7,068 nucleotides of DNA, taken from positions 1 through 7,068 of the forward strand of contig JAEWPX010000127.1 of the NCBI GenBank assembly GCA_023399375.1. Reading direction: 5' to 3'. Both the position numbers and the translations under genes were made by a program. Source of the DNA: Pseudomonadota bacterium. GTDB lineage: Bacteria; Desulfobacterota; Desulfovibrionia; Desulfovibrionales; Desulfovibrionaceae. Within the stretch, counting starts at the first letter, position 1. Each line of letters opens with the position of its first letter. The notes beneath the pieces are model-generated. The model did no database searches. It saw only the letters and a program-made list of their open reading frames with translations, and was not told the origin of the DNA. Below, in pieces: positions 1-4,594 of this stretch.

Positions 1-20
1 CCGCCGCCCCCCCAGGCCCG

Positions 21-37
21 TCGCCCCTTTGGGGCGA
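21..37. repeat. Short GC-rich hairpin, 7-bp stem
   Basis: The arms TCGCCCC (21-27) and GGGGCGA (31-37) are perfectly complementary around a TTT loop. On the plus strand it is followed by a T-rich but interrupted stretch (39-52), so it could be a weak terminator for a gene lying left of the window. No proper uninterrupted U-run is present. It may instead be part of a larger intergenic repeat. Confidence 0.3.
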
Positions 38-190
38 GTTTGAAGGAATTTTACGTTTGAAGCCTTTGAAAAACCTTAAAGGAAATTTTCTTAAAATGCG
101 GCGCTTCGCCCCATTTCCGAGACCACAGACCCCGACGCCCCGCCCTCCGACCACGCCTTCACCCGCTTACCCATCCCCCGCCGGGGAGGT

Positions 191-215
191 CCAGGAGGGG
201 GTCACCCCCTCCTGG
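191..215. repeat. Perfect 11-bp palindrome with 3-nt loop, REP-like intergenic hairpin
   Basis: The arms CCAGGAGGGGG (191-201) and CCCCCTCCTGG (205-215) are perfect reverse complements around TCA. Two near-identical blocks, CCGCCGGGGAGG (178-189) and CCGCCGGAGG (216-225), flank it as direct repeats. It lies 58 to 84 nt past the stop codon of the cobalamin fusion gene. As RNA from that operon it would form a very stable stem, but no U-run follows, so a classical intrinsic terminator is not supported. The flanking pattern resembles dispersed intergenic palindromes that I recall from Desulfovibrio genomes; this is recollection, not a search. It may act as a transcript 3'-end stabiliser. Confidence 0.5.
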
Positions 216-227
216 CCGCCGGAGGCA

Positions 228-274
228 TCTTCCTCTTCCTCTCTTCCCCTCTTTGCCTTTTCTCTTCCCCCTCT
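228..274. repeat. Polypurine/polypyrimidine tract at the 3' end of the operon
   Basis: Over 47 nt the plus strand is all pyrimidine except one G at 255, and it overlaps the last bases of the stop codon. The minus-strand transcript is therefore almost pure A/G directly after the TAG stop. Short units such as TCTTCC recur, but there is no exact tandem array. It separates the stop codon from the strong palindrome at 191-215. Confidence 0.5.
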
Positions 275-2864
275 ACAGGCCGAGCAACCCGCGCAGCGTC
301 GCCAGGGACAGATGCGCTTCGATGGCGTCGGCGAGCCGGTCGAGGGCGGGGTCCAGGTCGTAGGGCGTCGGCTGTGCTATGGGCGGCAGGTCGCGCCGGC
401 TGCGCAGGTCGTTCAGGAAGCGGCGGCGGAAGGCGTCGGCGTCGAAGAGGCCGTGCAGGTAGGCTCCCCAGACGGGCAGGTCGGCGCGGGAGAAGCCGAT
501 GGCTGCGCCGTCCGCGCGGGTGACGGCCACGGCGAGTCCCGGAGAGGTTGTGGTGCGGCCGTGGTGGATTTCATAGCCGGTGAGCGCCTCGTTTGTGGGC
601 GTGTGCACGGCTTTGGTGCTCGTAAGTGTTTTTTGGGCGCAGAGTTCGGTGGAAAGCGGCAGGAGCGCAAGGCCTTCCTCGCGTTCGCGGCCCGATTCCA
701 GGCCCAGGGGGTCGGCCACGTGTTCGCCGAGCATCTGCAAGCCGGCGCAAATGCCGACGACTTCCGTGGTTTTTTCCCGCGCCAGGGCGGCGATGGCCTG
801 GGCGAGGCCGGTTTCCTTGAGCCAGTGCAAATCGGCCAGGGTGTTTTTGCTGCCGGGCAGGATGAGGGCGTCGGGCCGGCCGAGCTCGCCGGCGTTTCGC
901 ACGCGCCGGGCCAGGACGTCGGGTTCGGCGGCGAGCGCGTCGATATCCGTGAGGTTGGAGGCGCGCGGCAGGTCGATGACGACGATGTCCAGGCGTTCGG
1001 GATCGGGCGCGGGCCTTTTCGCGAGCACGTCGCCGTCCTTGAAGCTGACGGAATCCTCGTCGGGCAGTCCGAGGGCATATATATATGGAATGACGGCCAG
1101 CACGTCGCGCCCCGTGGCCGCGCGCAGGTAGGCGTTGGCCGGGGCGAGCAGGGAGGCGTCGCCGCGAAAGCGGTTGAGGACGTAGCCGGCCACGCGCGCG
1201 CGGTGGCTTTCGGGCAGGCATTCCATGGTGCCCCAGAGCGCGGCGTAGGCCCCGCCCCGGTCGATGTCCGCGGCGAGGAGCACGCGCGCGTCGGCGTAGT
1301 CGGCCATGGCCATGTTGACCATGTCGTGGGCTTGCAGATTGACCTCGGCCGGGCTGCCGGCCCCTTCGAGGATGACGGCGTCGCACTCGCCGGCCAGGGA
1401 ATCGTAGGCCGCCTTGGCCGCGGCGAAGGCCTGCGGCTTGTACGCGATGTATTCGCCGACCCGCATGACGCCGACGGGCTTGCCCATGACGATGACCTGG
1501 GAGCCCTTGTCCGAGGTGGGCTTTAAAAGCACCGGGTTCATGCGCGCGTCCGGGGCCAGACCGCAGGCTTTCGCCTGCACGATCTGCGCACGCCCCATCT
1601 CCAGACCGTCCGGGGTGACGCCGGAATTGAGCGACATGTTCTGGGATTTGAACGGCGCGACGCGCAGTCCGTCGCGGGTAAGCGCGCGGCAGATGCCGGC
1701 GCTAAGCACCGATTTGCCGGCGTTGGAGCAGGTGGCCTGCACCATGAGCGCCGGGGTTTTGCGCCGGGGGAGATAGGCTGGCGCGGCGGGCGGGTCGAGC
1801 ACGGCGGCGAGCGCGTGCAGGATGCGCGCGGTTTCGGCTTCGGGGCGCACGGCCACGCGGACATAGCGGTCGGAGAGGGCGTGGAAGTTGGCGCAGTCGC
1901 GAAGCGCGACGCCGTGCTCGGCAAGCGTGCGCCGGCAGACTTCGGCGGAAGGGGGCGCGCCGGCCGGCAGGCGTGCGAGCAGGAAATTGGCGGCCGCGTC
2001 CGGGATGACGGCGAAGCCCAGGTGGCTGAGTCCTGCGGCCAAGGCTTCGCGCAGGGGGGGCAGGGCGGCGCGGGTGCGTTCGAGGAATGCCGTGTCCTCC
2101 AGGGCGCGCACGCCTACGGCTTGCGCCAGGGCGTTGACGGACCAGGGCGGCAGGTTGGCGCGCACCCAGCCGGCGAGGTCGGGGCTGGCGGCGAGGAGCC
2201 CCAGGCGCAGGCCCGGCACGGCAAAGGATTTGGTCAGCGAAAGCAGCACGGCCACATTGTGCGGCCGGTCCGCCCCGGCCAGGGAGGCGAAGCCGGGCAC
2301 GAAATCGGCAAAGGCCTCGTCCACCACGAACAGGCTTTGCGGATGGCGCGCGGCGAGTGCGGCGATGTCTGCGGCCGGGACGACCTTGCCCGTGGGGTTG
2401 CCCGGGCTGCCGAAGATGACCAGGGAGGGCGTGCGCAGGGCCGCGTCCACGTGGTCCAGGCGCAGGGCGAAGTCGTCGAACTCCACGGCCGCGATGCGCC
2501 GCAGGTCCATGCCGGCCTTGTGGCAGGCCGTGGGGTAGTCGGCGTAGCTCGGCGTGGGGATGACGGCCCGGGCCAGTCCCGTGGCGCGGGGCAGGGCGAA
2601 GAGCAGCTGGCTCGTGCCGTTGCCGGCCGTGAAGTGGGACGTCGGTGCGCCGTAGCGTTCGGACGCCGCCTCGATGAGCGCGGCGCAGTCCGGGTCCGGG
2701 TAGTGGACGAGGTCCGCGACGGCGGCGCTTGCGACCTGGCGCAGCCAGGGCGGCGGCCCGAGCGGGTTGATGCTGGCCGAGGCGTCGAGCACGTCCCGGG
2801 GATCGCGTCCCGACGCTGCGGCCAGGGCGCGGACATTGCCGCCGTGGGGAAAAGACTGTTTCAC
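273..2864 (-). CDS. cobQ: Bifunctional threonine-phosphate decarboxylase / cobyric acid synthase (CobC/CobD-CobQ fusion)
   Basis: This is a fusion of 863 residues. Residues 1 to ~356 form a fold-type I PLP enzyme of the L-threonine-O-3-phosphate decarboxylase family. Visible marks are HGGN (7-10), SINPLGPP (31-38), SPGNPTG (153-159), DEAFADF (182-188), the PLP lysine in SLTKS (K212) and a following Arg (R220). It makes (R)-1-aminopropan-2-yl phosphate. After a short Pro-rich linker, residues ~371-863 are a complete cobyric acid synthase (CobQ/CbiP), which performs glutamine- and ATP-dependent amidation of adenosyl-cobyrinic acid a,c-diamide. Its marks are the P-loop-like ATCSNAGKS (377-385), APFKSQNMS (403-411), the glutamine amidotransferase nucleophile in GICAGLQMLG (C706) and YLHGLF (H804). 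The start chosen is GTG at 2864. It overlaps the upstream stop as GTGA, follows AAGGCGG and places HGGN at the family-typical N-terminus; the upstream ATG at 2966 lies inside the preceding gene and would add 34 unrelated residues. Cytoplasmic. Function is confident; the start is likely. Confidence 0.93.
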   Translation of the reverse strand: MKQSFPHGGNVRALAAASGRDPRDVLDASASINPLGPPPWLRQVASAAVADLVHYPDPDCAALIEAASERYGAPTSHFTAGNGTSQLLFALPRATGLARAVIPTPSYADYPTACHKAGMDLRRIAAVEFDDFALRLDHVDAALRTPSLVIFGSPGNPTGKVVPAADIAALAARHPQSLFVVDEAFADFVPGFASLAGADRPHNVAVLLSLTKSFAVPGLRLGLLAASPDLAGWVRANLPPWSVNALAQAVGVRALEDTAFLERTRAALPPLREALAAGLSHLGFAVIPDAAANFLLARLPAGAPPSAEVCRRTLAEHGVALRDCANFHALSDRYVRVAVRPEAETARILHALAAVLDPPAAPAYLPRRKTPALMVQATCSNAGKSVLSAGICRALTRDGLRVAPFKSQNMSLNSGVTPDGLEMGRAQIVQAKACGLAPDARMNPVLLKPTSDKGSQVIVMGKPVGVMRVGEYIAYKPQAFAAAKAAYDSLAGECDAVILEGAGSPAEVNLQAHDMVNMAMADYADARVLLAADIDRGGAYAALWGTMECLPESHRARVAGYVLNRFRGDASLLAPANAYLRAATGRDVLAVIPYIYALGLPDEDSVSFKDGDVLAKRPAPDPERLDIVVIDLPRASNLTDIDALAAEPDVLARRVRNAGELGRPDALILPGSKNTLADLHWLKETGLAQAIAALAREKTTEVVGICAGLQMLGEHVADPLGLESGREREEGLALLPLSTELCAQKTLTSTKAVHTPTNEALTGYEIHHGRTTTSPGLAVAVTRADGAAIGFSRADLPVWGAYLHGLFDADAFRRRFLNDLRSRRDLPPIAQPTPYDLDPALDRLADAIEAHLSLATLRGLLGL

Positions 2865-3928
2865 CGCACCGCCTTTTGCGGCAGCACGAGCATCAGGTAC
2901 CAGCCCGTTTCGCTTAAGCGTGTGGCGAGCACCGTTTCCTTGCCGCGCGTGAATGCGATGGGCCATTTGCGCTCGCCTTCGGCGCGCTCCAGGACCATCT
3001 CGGCGGCGTCGTTGAGGGCGTCGTCCGGGGAATCGACGTTTTTTTCCTGGCCAAGCGCGGCCAAGCCGCGGTCGGCGCGGAAATAGACCACGGCGTCGCC
3101 GGCCTTGGTGCTTTCCTTGACGATGAAATCCGCGATTTTCGGGTCGCTGGCCGCGATGGCCTTGCCGCGCCGGTTCATGAGCACGGCCTTGGCTCCGGGG
3201 ATGGCGGCCAGGTCGGCGAGCACGTTTTTCGAAAGTTGGGCCAGGGTCACGTCACGCGAGGCCACGCCGAGAAGCGCGTCGCCGTCGTAGACCGGGCAGG
3301 CGACCGTCACCATCATGCCCGCGCCGGCGAGGTCCAGGTAGGGCGATTCCCAACCGCAGGCTTTTTTCTCGAAATCGGCGGCCGTGTAGAAGCCCTTGTC
3401 CGTGGGCTGGTAGTTGTTCACGGCCTCGGACAGGGGCAGGTAGGGGTAGATGCAGAAGTTTTGGCCCGGCGTGGTCAGGTAGACCCAGGAGAAGGGCAGG
3501 GCGTCGTGGGCCGCGGCCATGGCCGGGGCCAGCCGCGTCATGGCCGAAAGCGCGCGGAAGGTCTCGTCGGTGAAGTTCTCGCCGTTGTAGAAGTAGAGCG
3601 CCTGGCAGGGGGCTTGCGCTTGGGGGTCGGGACCGCAGGCGCTCGCGGGGGCGCGGAAGGCGACCGTGCCGTCCTTGACGGCGTAGCTTTCCAGGAACCG
3701 GGCGCGTTCGCCCGGGGCCAGGGCCTGGGCGTCGCGGTAGAGCGCCGCGTAGGCCGCGCCCAGGGCCTTGGCGCTTTGGGCCACGGCGGCGAGCTGGTCG
3801 TTGAGGCGACCCGCGGCTTCGGCGATGACGGCGCGGGCGAGCGGCCCCGGTTCGGCCGCGCGGCACGGGACGGCCAGGGCGAGGCTGGCGAGAATCGCGA
3901 GAATGGCGGGCAAGGCTGTATGACACAT
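2861..3928 (-). CDS. Periplasmic dCache-domain protein without an output domain
   Basis: The protein has 355 residues. A hydrophobic signal sequence covers about residues 5-24, with likely cleavage near CRA-AEPG; the N-region is unusually short and uncharged. The mature part looks like a double Cache extracellular sensor: a helical N-terminal segment (~28-80), then the first Cache lobe with SWVYLTTPGQNFCIYPY (147-163), CGWESPYLDL (191-200), MVTVACPVYDGDALLGVASRDVTL (206-229), and a second lobe with AVLMNRRGKAIA (248-259), ending in TGWYLMLVLP (341-350). Cache domains bind small metabolites outside the cytoplasm, usually ahead of a kinase, GGDEF or chemotaxis domain. Here the protein stops at the end of the Cache fold, with no second membrane segment. 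Five mature cysteines (98, 108, 159, 191, 211) could form disulfides. The gene begins 27 nt after the DUF202 gene and overlaps the cobalamin gene by 4 nt. Start ATG at 3928, with GGAG 8 nt upstream. The ligand cannot be told from sequence. Confidence 0.8.
   Translation of the reverse strand: MCHTALPAILAILASLALAVPCRAAEPGPLARAVIAEAAGRLNDQLAAVAQSAKALGAAYAALYRDAQALAPGERARFLESYAVKDGTVAFRAPASACGPDPQAQAPCQALYFYNGENFTDETFRALSAMTRLAPAMAAAHDALPFSWVYLTTPGQNFCIYPYLPLSEAVNNYQPTDKGFYTAADFEKKACGWESPYLDLAGAGMMVTVACPVYDGDALLGVASRDVTLAQLSKNVLADLAAIPGAKAVLMNRRGKAIAASDPKIADFIVKESTKAGDAVVYFRADRGLAALGQEKNVDSPDDALNDAAEMVLERAEGERKWPIAFTRGKETVLATRLSETGWYLMLVLPQKAVR
2865..2877 (-). promoter_or_regulatory. Ribosome binding site supporting the GTG start of the cobalamin fusion gene
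   Basis: Reading the minus strand, AAAAGGCGG (2877-2869) lies 4 nt before the GTG at 2864, inside the end of the dCache gene. Together with the GTGA stop/start overlap (2861-2864) it favours re-initiation at GTG over the in-frame ATG at 2966. Confidence 0.5.
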
Positions 3929-3955
3929 GGCGGACGCTCCGCGTGTGATGGTCGT

Positions 3956-4390
3956 TTACTGCACGATCAGGTGCCAGAACACGGTGAAAAGGCCGAGGAT
4001 GATGCCGACCACGGCGACGGTGAAGACGATGTCCGGGGTCACGGAAAAGGTTTTCGCGCCGGTGTTGATGCAGCGGCGGACGTACCAGAAGCGCCAAGTG
4101 GCCACAACCATGACGAGCACGCCCACGGCGAAGGTGGAGAGCGTGATGGCGTCGGTGTGCAGGTGCTTTTGCGCCATGCCCTCGAACATGGGCACGTGCT
4201 GGATCTGGCGGATGAAGAAGTCGAAGCGCTCGATGACGAAACTGAAGCCGAAAAGCGCGAGCCCCGTCCGGCACCAGGCGAGGAACGTGCGCTCGTTGGC
4301 CAGATGGTTTCTTTGCCAGGCGAGGAGCACCTGCGGATTGGAAAGGTCGTAGGCCGGGTTGTGCGGCGGCGCGGGCGTCGTCTCGGGCAT
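3956..4390 (-). CDS. DUF202 / YidH-family small inner-membrane protein
   Basis: The protein has 144 residues. It carries the DUF202 signature LANERTFLAWCRTGLALFGF (30-49) and three predicted membrane segments (about 42-60, 80-100 and 119-141), the usual YidH-family topology. The N-terminal ~20 residues are Pro-rich and soluble. The molecular function of DUF202 proteins is not firmly established, so none is assigned. The start is ATG at 4390, preceded by AAAGGAG with 5-nt spacing; a much longer open frame reads upstream of this ATG, but it lies opposite the NO reductase gene and has no family resemblance. The gene is first in the minus-strand cluster, 27 nt ahead of the dCache gene, and is divergent from the NO reductase. 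Confidence 0.85.
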   Translation of the reverse strand: MPETTPAPPHNPAYDLSNPQVLLAWQRNHLANERTFLAWCRTGLALFGFSFVIERFDFFIRQIQHVPMFEGMAQKHLHTDAITLSTFAVGVLVMVVATWRFWYVRRCINTGAKTFSVTPDIVFTVAVVGIILGLFTVFWHLIVQ

Positions 4391-4395
4391 GGTCG

Positions 4396-4402
4396 CTCCT
4401 TT
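4396..4402 (-). promoter_or_regulatory. Ribosome binding site of the DUF202 gene
   Basis: On the minus strand AAAGGAG precedes the ATG at 4390 by 5 nt. It is a strong Shine-Dalgarno match and fixes this start against the much longer open frame that continues upstream. Confidence 0.7.
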
Positions 4403-4404
4403 GG

Positions 4405-4420
4405 CTGAGGCTGGCCTCAG
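4405..4420. promoter_or_regulatory. Perfect 7-bp inverted repeat upstream of the DUF202 gene, possible operator
   Basis: CTGAGGC (4405-4411) and GCCTCAG (4414-4420) are exact reverse complements around TG. The element sits between the ribosome binding site of the DUF202 gene and its putative -10 hexamer, and touches the latter. That placement suits a repressor operator or a short hairpin in the 5' leader. No regulator family is recognised for this motif. Confidence 0.35.
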
Positions 4421-4447
4421 ATAGCGCGGCGGCGCGGCCGGGGTCAA
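4418..4447 (-). promoter_or_regulatory. Candidate sigma-70-type promoter for the DUF202-dCache-cobalamin operon
   Basis: On the minus strand TTGACC (4447-4442) matches five of six bases of the -35 consensus. After 18 nt comes TATCTG (4423-4418), a weak -10 with TAT conserved. The predicted start would fall near 4411, about 20 nt before the ATG. The weak -10 and the GC-rich spacer keep confidence low. Confidence 0.3.
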
Positions 4448-4525
4448 CATGGCGGGGAACGGCGTCTGGCCTTGGGAAGGTCGCGAGGCCATACCCAGGT
4501 TTTCGTGGAATCGTCGCCGCCTCGG

Positions 4526-4542
4526 TTGCATTTCCCCTGCAA
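4526..4542. promoter_or_regulatory. TTGCA-N7-TGCAA inverted repeat upstream of the NO reductase
   Basis: TTGCA (4526-4530) and TGCAA (4538-4542) form a perfect 5-bp inverted repeat with 7-nt spacing, centred about 60 nt before the NO reductase ATG. The TTGCAT at its left edge could also act as a -35 hexamer, with a poor -10 (TAGTAG, 4548-4553) after 16 nt. The spacing suits a dimeric transcription factor, but I cannot name one. A short inverted repeat like this can occur by chance. Confidence 0.3.
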
Positions 4543-4582
4543 TGGAGTAGTAGGGAAAGACTGGCCCTTCTAAGACTCCCGC

Positions 4583-4589
4583 AAGGAGG
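4583..4589 (+). promoter_or_regulatory. Ribosome binding site of the NO reductase
   Basis: AAGGAGG is a near-perfect Shine-Dalgarno sequence 5 nt before the ATG at 4595. It confirms the start and suggests efficient translation. Confidence 0.75.
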
Positions 4590-4594
4590 CAGTC

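Larger units (their letters stand above)
1..272. other. Gene-free region downstream of the cobalamin fusion gene
   Basis: I find no convincing gene in this stretch. A plus-strand frame runs through it and on into the region opposite the cobalamin gene, but it is rich in Pro/Arg and looks like nothing known. From left to right it holds a short GC hairpin (21-37), an AT-rich patch (about 38-96), a perfect 11-bp palindrome (191-215), and a polypyrimidine tract (228-274) that abuts the stop codon of the minus-strand gene. The composition shifts sharply between these blocks. That is typical of intergenic DNA carrying dispersed repeats rather than coding sequence. Confidence 0.6.
4391..4594. promoter_or_regulatory. 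Divergent intergenic region between the DUF202 operon and the NO reductase
   Basis: These 204 bp must contain the start signals of two opposed transcription units. Visible elements are a promoter-like pair for the minus strand (4418-4447), a 7-bp inverted repeat next to it (4405-4420), a TTGCA-N7-TGCAA inverted repeat on the NO reductase side (4526-4542), and strong ribosome binding sites at both ends. I found no cobalamin riboswitch B12 box, no GG-N10-GC sigma-54 element at the candidate positions I tested, and no convincing FNR/HcpR-type TTGAC-N4-GTCAA palindrome. Confidence 0.6.

Noticed and set aside
1..60. Plus-strand frame ending in TGA at 58-60, possible C-terminus of an upstream gene
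   Set aside because: Only 19 residues (PPPP...EFYV) are visible, it contains the GC hairpin, and it resembles no known C-terminus. It is too short to support.
1077..1086. (AT)5 run inside the GC-rich CobQ coding region
   Set aside because: It encodes Tyr-Ile-Tyr in a continuous, conserved stretch of the enzyme. It is unusual in codon use but needs no regulatory explanation.
57..1526. 489-codon plus-strand open frame opposite the cobalamin fusion gene
   Set aside because: It has low-complexity Gly/Val/Ala/Arg-rich composition with no family resemblance, and the opposite strand encodes clear CobQ motifs. It is a shadow of GC-rich third positions.
1743..1745. Internal ATG at the start of the CobQ domain as a separate gene start
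   Set aside because: The frame is continuous with the decarboxylase domain and no Shine-Dalgarno sequence precedes this ATG, so a true fusion is preferred.
1815..3086. 423-codon plus-strand open frame
   Set aside because: It lies opposite the decarboxylase domain and the dCache C-terminus, with the same biased composition and no recognisable domain.
3236..4408. 390-codon plus-strand open frame opposite the dCache and DUF202 genes
   Set aside because: It is rich in Gly/His/Asp/Glu with no motif, while the opposite strand carries two recognisable proteins with ribosome binding sites.
4391..4594. Cobalamin riboswitch upstream of the operon
   Set aside because: No GCCACTG-type B12 box is visible on the minus strand and the leader is too short for the aptamer. 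Promoters further away were not excluded.
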